A stretch of DNA of 64,000 bases from Hymenopellis radicata (Eukaryota; Basidiomycota; Agaricomycetes; Agaricales; Physalacriaceae): the NCBI GenBank assembly GCA_015501595.1, contig JADNRX010000190.1, forward strand, positions 42,055-106,054, in the 5' to 3' direction. The number at the start of each line of letters is the position of its first letter. Within the stretch, counting starts at the first letter, position 1. Below, piece by piece: positions 33,849 through 43,999 of the stretch. The notes beneath the pieces were generated by a model that saw nothing but the letters and a program-made list of their open reading frames with translations, searched no databases and was not told where the DNA came from. The position numbers and the translations under genes are program-made.

Positions 33849-33960
33849 CAGGGGCACAGGTATTTTACCGTGTAGCTGGCCGTGTGGCCGTGTGACCGTG
33901 GACGTGTAGGACGTGTGCAGGGCCGTGTTGGCCGTGTGGAAGGGACATCGAGTGGCTGGC
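33849..33960. repeat. CGTG-rich repeat, truncated copy
   Basis: It matches 24131-24235 closely (CACAGGTATTTTACCGTG start, then AGGGCCGTGTTGGCCGTGTG) and stops at GAGTGGCTGG. The junction GGCTCATGTGCTAAG resembles the inverse of CTTAGGTCATGAGCC at 40919-40933. Confidence 0.65.
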
Positions 33961-34256
33961 TCATGTGCTAAGTCTGTGGAGAATTCAAGTCGCCGAAGGC
34001 GACTTCTTGGATGCCCGCGAAGCGGGCCTAGGTAAGGCCTGTTGGCTTAGCAGTTGTGCTATCACCCGAAGCTATAATTTTTCGCCCGGAGCCTGCGTTC
34101 AAACCCTGCTGGTAACACGCGTCGAGTCCATCGACGACGTGCGATACCATGTCCGGCGTCAACTTCTCAGCACTTTTTTTTTGCATCAAACACAAGTCCT
34201 ATGATACATGGTGATTCGGTGAAGTACTGGGTAAGTTTTAACTATTATCTGTTCAA
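33961..34256 (+). repeat. SINE-like sequence with pol III box-like motifs
   Basis: A box-A-like TGGCTTAGCAGTTG (about 34049) is followed by a box-B-like GTTCAAACCC (about 34101). A run of nine T (about 34175-34183) could end transcription. Two hairpins with GAA loops lie just upstream (33987-34005 and 34013-34027). The T-arm does not pair well, so it is not a functional tRNA gene. A tRNA-derived SINE is my best guess; only one copy is in this window. Confidence 0.35.
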
Positions 34257-37200
34257 TCATTTACTCCTACTCTTCTTCGGTTTCGGATGGTGACACGGAC
34301 AGTGCTGGTGTCCCCCGCGTCCCTTACACTCCTTAGCCAATACGCACTGTGCCTTGGAGCAAGACACACAGCTTCTTCCTGCTCGCTCCCGTACCACTGA
34401 CAAGTTGGAACTTGGTTCCTGGGCCATGCCACCTGCCGGCGGGAACGTTATGGCAGCAGGGACCGCGGCCGCACAGTTCATTGTCAGGGCCAATACTGCA
34501 GATGATACCTCTGATGCTGCTGGGCCTGGATTTGATGGTATCGCTCGTGCCGAAGGACCTGATGTTGCCAACCCGGATTGTGGCGCAGGCAGTCCATCCC
34601 ATGCTGGGAAGTACATTTGCCCAATAGGTCGAGGAGGCATAGGTCTGGTGTTGTTGTCTGTTAGCTCCAACCTGCGCAGTTCAATCCGTCTTCGTTGACT
34701 TGGTTGACCCCGATCATCCGAGTCCGATGTTGTTCCGAGTCGCGATATCGCCAATGCTGATGCGGACTGAGAGTGAGAGCCCAGAGTCGCTGATGATGGG
34801 CCTGCATGAGATGCATGCTCTGCTTCGGTGCGCTTTCGCTTATTGTCAGTGTTCCTGTGTTTTATAGTTGAATCTAAACCGAAGTAAGGCACAAATCACG
34901 AACTATCAGTGATAGATCATACTGACCTGCTTTTGGCAGAAGGCGCGCCGGTGGTAGATCTGCAAGCCGAGCATCCTCGTTTGTGAACAGCGCTACCGGC
35001 TGAAGTCTCTGAGAATTCGACGCCAGTGTAGCCTTCTCCGCCCGATACCTTGCCCACACTTTGTAGTGCCTTTTGAGCTGTTCAGGTAACTTGTAGAACA
35101 GCCGCTCGTGTTTATTAGTAGATGCCGGTCGTTTGTGGACTTCGTCATTCCAAAAGCGAGCAAATTTCTCGAAGTTGACTGAGCCTGTATCTCCCCGAGT
35201 CTTTCGTGTGCTTGAGTTCGTCCAAAATTCATTGGACTCGAGTGCGGTCGTAAAGTATTTGAATTCAGCATGAGAAGAGACCGGTAGAACTGGATGTTCC
35301 GTCTTTTGCCGTTCCGAGAGATAGGTGAACGGGCTTATAGGCGTAGTTACCAGATGGGAAAGCCTATAAACTGGTACTCCATGGTAGAGGGGTGTTCCCG
35401 TAACAGGCGCACGATCCGTGATTCGCATTCCATACAACTGTGCTAGAGACTTGGGGATCGGAATAATTCCAAAAGACTCCGCAGTCTCAATTCGAGTGGC
35501 AAGCATGTCGGGAATCGGGAATGATGGAGCAATGTCGAGAGCAGCAGCCAGCTCAACGATTTCATCGGATAACCAGGTATCGTAATGACCACGGTACTTC
35601 TTTCCTGTCCGATTGAAGTAACCAATCTATATCAAATCTTATTAATCTCTTGTCAGCGAAAGAGTTAAAAACTCTTACCGAAGTATTGCGACGATGCCTT
35701 ATGTTTCGGAGAAGAGCATCTGTCAGTTCGGTAGATGCCTGCAGTGAACCGAATGTTCGGCGGATTGCTGTATGTAGGCCACCCTCGATTCCACTAGTCC
35801 CTCGAATGGTTCGATAAACATTGAGACCATCCTTGTCTTTCCCCTGGAGAAAGTACATCTGAACATCGGGAGGGTCTGAAATCAGCCCAAGTTGTGCTAC
35901 TCGGATTATCGAGTCGCCCTGGTCTCGAGCAGTATCAGAGAAGAATTTCCTCAGATGTCCATCCACTGAACATTCAACGTCTGCCCAAGAATCAAAGAGC
36001 TGACGAAGATGTGGTACTAGGACATCTGGAGGCGGAACTGCGTGCCGGATTCGTTTTCGCAACTTGTCCGGGTGAGCACGAAATGCGTATGACAGTGACA
36101 TGTTCTTCTTCTCATAGATTTCTCGAACTGCACCCACATCACTCCTGTCAAGTGTCCAAAGAGCCTTGGAGAACTGACGACCAAATTCTTCGAATGCAGA
36201 GTGCTTCTTGGGAAGTAAACGAATCAGGCGATCCTCTACGTGGAAAATATCGTCGAAGAGGCGCGTGAGGAGGGTAGTTGGAGTATCCTGCTTCGTTGGT
36301 TGTTCATCAGAGCTGGAGGTCTCAACAGTGCAAGAACGCTCGCGCGAATCGCGATCAATCTCTTCAGCCTCGTCTTCCGCCTCATCTTTGGAAAGTTCAT
36401 CTTCAGCATCCTGTCGCCCAAACCCAGATACCGTGATTAGGTCTATCTCAGCATTACTGAGATCAGCAGGTGTGAAAGGAATCAATGTGTCTGGCGACGA
36501 AGGCTTGGACTGGTCGACAGTCTGAGCCGGAATGGGAGCACGAGTATGCACGGAACGTCGATGGACCATGATGTCAAATGGAAGGGAATGTTGATGTTCG
36601 AGTTCTGCTAGTGTTGCAGAATGTAAAGGTACGATGAATCCGGGGACAAGGATCTTCTCCACATGAAGCACAACTCGAGACTTGTTGAGCTTCAAAACAT
36701 GGTCCGACTCGTCCGTACTAGACTGGTGAGACTCATCGTCACCATGCGAGAGTGTGATAGGCCCTTGAGTTGCTGAAACGCGTGCCTCGGCAACATGTGT
36801 CCTTCCCGAAGATAAGTGAACATATTCGCCACCGATGGTTGACTCCAGCGGCTGTCCGACAGACTGTTTTGCCGAAAGTATCTGCCAGAGCTGCAGAGAT
36901 GCATAGGCATTAAGTGCGGCATAGGTCTTTTGCTTTTCAGACAGCTGATCGGCAGACCAACGAGACAGGCGAACAATATCGTCCATCTTCAGGTTACGGC
37001 GTAGGACAGACCCGACAAGCGAAGGAAGTCCAATAGATGTGTCTTTGGCAACACCTTTAAGCTTCGCCAGTTGGCCAAGCTCAAGGCAACATGATTCCGG
37101 AGCCTTCTGGAGTCTCTCGCGTAGTTTCGAAAACGACCACGCCTCGGCGATACGAAGTAGATCGGCGCACACATTTTGGCCAGCGAACATAATCCTAGTG

Positions 37201-40200
37201 GAAAGAAATAGAGCACGTAGATTGGCAGGAACTGAAGCGTGTAGCTGTGTAACCTGGTACGGCTCTCAGCAATGATAAAACTGTCTCTTCATACTTGCGT
37301 ACCTTCAACACGTACACACGACTCTCAAGAGCAATCTGAATGACATCTATGTGCCCGTTTCGTGGCTGTGGAACCATTCCAGGGCCACCCTGGCCTGCCG
37401 TCTCAGTCTCGACTTCAACGTCAAAGCCAAGCACGAGTTTCGAATCGGAGGAGTCAAGAGATGCGAGTAGTGCGCAACATGCATTGTCAATCAGGTCGCG
37501 CGCATCGTAATAATGAATTCTACACGTTTCGGGCAATACAAATGGTCGTAGATGTGAGAATGGATCGAGAACAACGTGCTTCACGTTGTCTTTCAGCGAG
37601 GGAGTTGCTGTTTCGTGAAATGAAAGTTCGGCTAGAAAATCTCAGAATATTACGGGGAAGGTGCAGCTTCATTACTCACCAACTGCATTATCGGTGTACA
37701 TCAGGCTTGTTGGAGGATGGCCATGAGCCTCGAGACCTTTCCGCAACTCCTCGTAGTAAGATTCCAGGAAATTGAGTCGCTTGGTAAGTGTAAGCGCCTG
37801 TGCCCGACACTCTTCAAATTCGTTAATCGATGAGTATAGAGCGACATGTGTTGATTGACCAAGAAGTCGCGCGAGGAACTTGATGATCTACGTAATCCTC
37901 AGTTTCTACGAAGTATTGAGTGAATAAAGTAACTGGCCTTGAATGTATGATCGCCAGCAAGGCGCGTCCCCGGCAACGAGGCCATAACACGATCGAGCAA
38001 TTCCAGGTGGGCTCGCATCCACTCTGTGAAGACCGCCTTGCAGTACTTCACCGATGTATTAGTGCCGCCAAAACGAAGCCGGTCATCAAAATCGGAAAAT
38101 GGTTCGGGTGGTGGAAGGTTGTATTTATCCTGGAAGAATGTGTAGGCTGAGAGGTACGAAAGTTCGAGATTGGCGTGACGGAGATGTTGCATCTCGCATA
38201 ACAGTTCGGAGCACGGTCGTGGTCTAGAGACCTCAACGAGTCAGCGGATCACGCGGGTTTACCCATACTCGATCCGCTCGGGCATCTCGGAGATCCGATC
38301 CGTTTGATCCGTAGACCCGTGACGGGTCGGATCGCATATGGATCGCGGATCAGCCTCTGGAGGCGTGAGTACTCGTCGCGAGTACTCGCGTTGACTCGTC
38401 AATATTTAGCTATATATTTAACCTTAATTTACAAATTTTTACAAAGTTAAACGGGGCCGTGCGTCGCCCAAATGAGCCGTTCGCGTGAATTTCTAGTCAA
38501 TTCCCACGATCCGGCAAACACCGAGAGGCCGCATAAGCATGCGATCGGATGGTTTCTCTCTCTCTCTCTTACCACCACGACCACCTAGTGCGCGACGGCC
38601 GTCGCCACTGCCTCTCTGACGATTGTCAGGAGGCCTTTGGGGTGTTCTTTGGGCTCTGGCTGCGTGCTGGGCCTGCTGCTGTCTTCGGGACAGCAGGAGG
38701 ACAACTACTGGCCCGCTGGACGACTCCCGACACGGACGACAACTTGCAGGAGCAACGACGACTTGCGGGATTCGTGGATTAACGACGATGCGCGGGATAG
38801 ATGACGATGTGCGGGATAGATGACGATGCGCGGGACAGACGACGATGCGCGGGACGCCGCCTGCAACAGACGATGTGGGAGGAACACGATGCAGGAATGT
38901 ATTCAATGGTGAGTTTTTTACTTCTCTAATCTCATATCATTTTCCCTCCTACCACCACCACCCTCGTTATGCGCCCTCACCGTCTACCACCACCTCATCC
39001 TCCTCCTCCACTACTACCGCCCCACCCTCAGTCCGCATCATGCGTGACTGAGTGTCCCCGTGCCATTGCCCGGGGATGCTCGTCACACATGAATGGATTT
39101 GGGCAACGGAGTACTCGAGTTTACTCGAGTACTCGACTCGTCCGGCGATCTCGGCGATCCGACTCGTCTCGATCCGTAATCCGTGACGGGTCGGATCACA
39201 TAAGGATCGCGGATCGGCAGTTTTGGCCACGGGTACTCGTGTGCTGGATCACGGATCTGACCCGGATTTGAGTCGTTGAGGTCTCTATCGTGGTCCAAAT
39301 CGAGTTGCAAATAGTGTTCGCATAACAGCAAGAGTCGACTTATCGACGCCGCCACGAGCACTCAAATATGCTGGGGAAAGATCAGTACTAACGAGAGCCA
39401 CGATATTAAGGGTAAGTACCTGGAAATTCCTGCTGCAAGTGGCGAGGGAGTTGAGCTAGGATCCAGGCATCGGTACCTTGATAACTACGTCCACAACCGG
39501 CGTCATTCTTTCGACGCTTATCACATCGCAGTCGACTCGTCAAAAGGAAGTAGGGCTTGTGTAGTGTTCTGACTCGTCGTGCAATGGGGTTGTCATTGTA
39601 GCCTATTCGGTGATATGTTAAGATTGAACTATTTTAGTGGCGAAAACGTACCATTTTTACTGAGATGTCCACCACATTCACAGCGAAACACATCCGGTGC
39701 ACCTGGTAAGGAATATGGAATCCAGAGGAAGATGTCGATGAGATAGAATGGTGCTGCATCCGGCACTTTACCCTTTCCGAGAGTAGAATCAAATGCGAAG
39801 AGTGGATCAGGAGGACGGCGCCAAAATGTACCATCAACATAATTCTTCGGCATTTTGTGCTTCTGGATCTCGTCCTGTATGCGCTGTAATTCCGTCTCCA
39901 GGTAGTTTTGGAGGACACCCGAATTTGGTTGGTCCTCGTCTGACTCGCTCTCAAGAGCTTCCTCTGCACCGTCGCCGTCACCGTCACCGTCATCGTCGTC
40001 GAAGAGGCTGTCTTCTATCAAGGATGGCCGACTGTTACAGGATTTGTCCATTTCACGAACATGACGATATTCGTGCTGAAGAGCTTCGAGCTGCGCACTT
40101 GTTAGAGATGGAGATGGGTTTGTGGTCGACAGTACGGGGACGGAAGTTGGGAGTGAAGGTAGATTATCATTGGTAAAATTAGAGGATGTAGTGGTAAACG

Positions 40201-40736
40201 CGTCTTGACGTTGGGTTGATGCCGCGTGGACGGTCGATGCCTCCTCCCAATCAGCTTCAGAAAACTCTTCAAAGCCGAACTCCATATCAAAATCGTCGGC
40301 AGCAGACTGATGAGGTGGGGCAGTTGACGTCGTCGGCGCGGACATAGATGGAGGAATAGACAATCCGGGATCTAAAAACCCGTCAATTTGGGCTTACAGA
40401 AGAAATTGCCTCAAAGACTCAGGACTTACCATGAAAATCCGAGCCAAATCTGACGCGCCGAGGTTCATCGAGAGCAACTGAGGCTAACAAGAATGAGCAC
40501 TAAAATAAATCAATGGATAACCGCGTACCTTCTGCAGCTGGGAGACTCAGAGTTTTCTCCTTCTCCTTTCCCTTCTCCTTTCCCTTTTCCTTGTCTTTCT
40601 TCTTGGCCGTAGGCGCGTCGACAGCGGTTGTTGTATGCTGGAAGAAGGACAATATACTCTTGTCCTTCTTATCTCCTACTTTTGTTGCGTTGGAAGGCCG
40701 GCCAGCATTAGACCTGGCACCCCCGTGACCGGACAT
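34257..40736 (-). pseudogene. Composite DUF6729-like / transposase-like / 3'-5' exonuclease gene split by hAT-like copy 4
   Basis: The gene starts at 40736 (MSGHGGARSNAGRPSNATK, then SILSFFQ) and has many short introns. The N-terminal part holds FWRRPPDPLFAF and WIPYSLPGAPDVFRCECGGH (about 39660-39830), then DKRRKNDAGCGRSYQGTDAW, like the DUF6729 Cys region. Next come AEWM/FTEWMRAHLELL, GDHTFK (about 37940-37958) and MYTDN (about 37690), which resemble a DDE transposase core. The exonuclease region follows: KLVLGFDVEVE, FAGQNVCADLL and YAALNAYASLQLW, the DEDD motifs I-III with Asn where motif III Asp is expected. The C-terminus ends CVSCSKAQC..CKGRGGHQHCPCHH, a Cys/His cluster. The hAT-like element at 38225-39287 interrupts an exon after RFGP. 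Without it the frame is continuous, so the host gene was intact when hit. It is probably inactive now, unless the element is spliced out. Confidence 0.65.
38225..39287 (-). mobile_element. hAT-like non-autonomous element, copy 4
   Basis: 1,063 bp, ends TAGAGACCTCAACGAGTC and (G)AGTCGTTGAGGTCTCTA, with an exact 8-bp target duplication TCGTGGTC (38217-38224 and 39288-39295). The CCCCG..CGGGG block is at 39056-39075 and the twin hairpins are at 38592-38605 and 38616-38629, in the same orientation as copy 2. Four tandem-like 'GACGATG(C/T)GCGGGA' units lie near 38784-38855. It has no transposase frame. Confidence 0.95.
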
Positions 40737-40861
40737 TGAAAAGAGCACGCAGGAGAGACGACGTTGACGCGATGCGCGGTGACCTTGTGGATGTCGAGCG
40801 TGAGCCGTAAAAATACCGTGTGGGAACTAATTACTAAATCTACGGTTCGGCGTCGTCGGCT

Positions 40862-40907
40862 GCTAACTCCCGTTTTGGAGTTAGCTAACTCCAAATCGGG
40901 AGTTAGC
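40862..40907. repeat. 46-bp near-perfect palindrome
   Basis: Two arms GCTAACTCCCGTTTTGGAGT and ACTCCAAATCGGGAGTTAGC meet at a central TAGCTA, with one mismatched pair. It can form a long cruciform. It lies about 130 bp upstream of the composite gene start. Confidence 0.85.
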
Positions 40908-40918
40908 TCTCCACAGGC

Positions 40919-41185
40919 TTAGGTCATGAGCCGAGTGGCTGTGTGGACGTGTACATATCACCCGTAACGCTGTGACCGTCAAGCAATAACACTGTGACAA
41001 CGAGCAGTAACGGTGTGACGGGGCGAAGCTCTTGGAGGGTCTCTGTGTCTTCATTGGCGTATAAGTACAGTCGTAAGTGGCGTAGAGTCTTATCGCAACC
41101 AACCGAACCAAGGTTACGGCAAGAAGCACTGCCGCTACATACGTAAGTGCGGCCATAGGCGTTCGACGCGTCTTGAAATCAAACC
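40919..41185. repeat. CGTG-family repeat, right-half copy
   Basis: Collinear with 24220-24458: GTGGCTGTGTGGACGTGTA, the GTAACG..GTGACCG words, TCTCTGTGTCTTC, and the terminal TTCGACGCGTCTTGAA. The CTTAGGTCATGAGCC at its left edge may be its end. Confidence 0.6.
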
Positions 41186-41739
41186 ACCGACACCTAGCAA
41201 CCTAGCTCGTTTTATATTCAATGCCCTCTATGTCTATCCGCACTTCCTTCAATTAATAAACTGCTATGTTGCTCATATTTCCCCTACCAACTTTGAAATA
41301 CTCAAATTCAACTTTTTTCTAGTGGCTACAGCTTCTCGACACGTCTCGACAGCTCTCTCTCGCTGAGGTACTATGTGTACCTCTTTTCTAAATTACTTGA
41401 CAGCGAGGTTCGGGCACAACAGCTTTGCAGAAGATGAAGGTAATGACGTTCGGCGCTGTTCTTGTTCTTTGTCACTTGTTTGTCGCACGAAATGACTACT
41501 TTCGTAGGCAGTATGTTGGATCTTTGGCGATAACGGTGCTGACAACCGCGGCGCGACGATATTGCCTTCTGAAGCTTGAAGACCCATCGGCATGGAGTGC
41601 GACGAGGAGCACAAGCTCCTACACCACTCGCTGCCGATCTTTCATCTGCCCCAGTTGCAGTGCTTGGTTGATCACAACTCTTTTCTGACGACGGCGACCA
41701 GACCGCTGATGACGACGACGAGCAGCTGAGCGACGATGA
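41186..41739. other. Unassigned interval left of the ALDH pseudogene
   Basis: Short frames exist on both strands (plus 41425-41688, minus 41393-41614) but none shows a domain. It may contain decayed upstream exons of the ALDH copy or of another gene. Confidence 0.25.
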
Positions 41740-42160
41740 GCAGTGCTGCTCAGTTCAACTCAAGGACGTCACCCTTGAATCGGCGGCAAGAGCCCCCAAC
41801 ATCATCTTCAACAACTGCGATATCGACTAAGACGTTATAGGTTGTTCGCGTTTACTCCTCGATCTCATCTAACTCTTTCGATAGCTGCAGCCACGGACAG
41901 GCTTGCTGCGCCGGTTCGCGCATCTTCATGCAGTCCTGCATCTGCGACGAGTTCCTCAAGCGCTTCGCCGAGCGCACCAAGAACATCAAGGTCGGTGATC
42001 CCTTCGCTGAGGTATCGACCCGGGCCCGCAGGTGTTGAATATAACCGCATCATGAGCTACATCCAGTCCGGCAAGGAGCATCGTGCTACCGTCCACCTTG
42101 ATGGTACGGAAGGCTACTTCGTCTCGCCACAGGTCGACGACACCGGTGCGTACTATCTTC
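41740..42160 (+). pseudogene. Aldehyde dehydrogenase pseudogene fragment
   Basis: The reading frame KDVTLESAARAPNIIFNNCD matches the ALDH segment around the catalytic Glu (usual VTLELGGKSPNIIF), but a stop codon follows CDID. After an intron-like gap ending TTTCGATAG comes HGQACCAGSRIFMQSC, the catalytic-Cys segment (GQxCCAGSR), then EFLKRFAERTKNIKVGDPF. A frame shift leads to YNRIMSYIQSGKEHRATVHL and GYFVSPQ. The order and spacing are those of NAD(P)-dependent aldehyde dehydrogenases. The nonsense codon, altered LESAAR and frame change show a dead copy of perhaps a third of the gene. Confidence 0.75.
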
Positions 42161-42399
42161 CGTTATCTTCTTTCTTTGGCCCTGACTTCGCAGTCTACGA
42201 TCTCGTCGCTGCAGGGGTCAACTGCGCGAAGCAGCTGTACTTTTGGCGAGAGTAGCTATTGTTCAGCCGAGGTATTGACTGGTGTACTTTTATTCATCAC
42301 TGTCTCGCCGAATAAACCTTAGACTAGACCCGAATCCCGCTGGCGCTCATCTTCGCATCGTCTCTGGCCCGTTCTCCTCTCCACTCTGCATTACCTCGT

Positions 42400-43120
42400 A
42401 AAGACTCCCTTAGCAGCGATCGAAACCCTGTAAACTCGGCACGACTCTACTTGACGAGTGATCGCTTCGTAGTTGAATGGGACGGCTATCCGGTGGGCAT
42501 CCATGCGACTTACAAGAAACCTAAACATAAGTTGATGTTCCTTCTGCTCGTGGAGGATATCCTTAGCAACACACTGACGCCCCCGACTGAGAGTCTGGTT
42601 ACTGGTAAGCCATTGACACGTTAACGTCTTGGGTGCATTAAATGTTCCGACCACTGACCCGAACTGTGAACTTGTCGATCATTCCAGGACAAGCCAGCTG
42701 CTCAGGATCGCCAGCTTGGAAAGATGTGCTCATGCGATTCTTACCTGGAGCCTCTGCCCTACACTGGTCATGTAATATCCTCCTTATACTCGTAACAAAC
42801 GTGGCGGCATACACTACTGTATGTAGATGAAGGATTTTGTCGTCATCTGTGTCCAATTCCTGCGGTTCACCTCCTTCCCAAAGCTTTCGCCGATCTCTGA
42901 AGTCTTGTCATGAAACATTCGAACTTCTGAGGTTCGTCGTTAGTCCTCAGAGACATGACAGCACGTTCGGACTTTTGGCTGCGGATATCTCTCCTCGATG
43001 CCTGAACGCGGATCGTGTCTTCTATCCGCTACACTGGTAGCACCAGTCAGCCCCGGCTTGGGTAACCGACGAAGCTGCGCCAGTCGAAGATGCACGTTAA
43101 ACAGTCTACGAAGAACACGG
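42400..43120 (+). pseudogene. Uncharacterised gene-family fragment (NSARLY...DGYPVG)
   Basis: A frame at about 42430-42610 reads NSARLYLTSDRFVVEWDGYP, then HATYKKPKHKLMFLLLVEDI, and after GKPLTR continues LGALNVPTTDPNCELVDHSR (about 42630-42700). Overlapping frame RPLTRTVNLSIIPG..SGSPAWKDVL resembles 28220-28300. Relatives at 4087-4254 and 26.2-28.3 kb indicate a multicopy family. I do not recognise it and cannot fix exon limits. Confidence 0.35.
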
Positions 43121-43404
43121 AGAGGTAAGACTATTGTTGTTTTCATCTATGATATCAACTTGTCTACGTACCAGTACTTTATATACTCTGTGATGCGTTG
43201 TTTTTTAAGTTGATGAGGTGCGCCGCGACCAGCGAGAAAGTCTCAGAGCGCGCGGTCAGACTTATTCAACCAATTTGGTCTGCCACGTCGAGAGGAGTTC
43301 TGACTCTGTGTAAGGAATTCTGAGATAGTTTTGTCAGTGATATACAGCGCAAAACGACCCATCCCTGTTCATCACATCCTTCGCAATCAGCGGCTGAGGA
43401 TGAT

Positions 43405-43880
43405 GCTAGGATGGCCGTGTCACTACCGTGTCACTCCATCATCACGCTAAAGTAACGCTTCCGTGTCGACCGTGTATCGTCCCTGGACGTGGCCGTGTTG
43501 GCCGTGGAGCTTGGGCGTGTGGCAGTGTGGCAGTGTGGCCGTGGCCGTGTCTACCGTGTGGATGACCGTGGACGTGTAAAGGGTGGCAGTGTGACCGTGT
43601 TTACTACCGTGTTGGACGTGTACACGGCCGCTCACGGCCATCCATCACATCTACCGTTAAGTAGTTCTTAACTTCTAACACTCGCTAACAACCTCTAGAA
43701 GGACGTATACATGTTATTCATGGCTGATTCTACATTGTACATGGGGATATAGTGACAAGAAGGATCAAAATGAGTGAGTTTTGGGGATTGGCCGTGTGGA
43801 CCCTGCCGTGTAGGACGTGTGGCAGTGCACGGCTACCGTGTCGACCGTTGGACGTGCACGGTAAATTCTACCTGCCGTGT
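43405..43880. repeat. CGTG-rich low-complexity tract
   Basis: Dense GTGGCCGTG, ACCGTGT and GGACGTG words (for example GTGTGGCAGTGTGGCAGTG) in two runs, 43405-43650 and 43785-43880. The second run is followed by the TTTTGTTACTAAATACCCACCAT segment also seen near 31.8 kb. Confidence 0.6.
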
Positions 43881-43999
43881 TTTCAGAGTGTTTTCAGATG
43901 GAACTCTGGTCGAAATCATAGAGAAATAGGTACCCTGTGTTGGAATATGGATGAAATTCATTTTTGTTACTAAATACCCACCATACAAAACCTAAAAAC

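Noticed and set aside
34035..34125. Possible tRNA gene (box A- and box B-like)
   Set aside because: T-stem pairing is poor and no cloverleaf can be drawn, so it is listed only as SINE-like.
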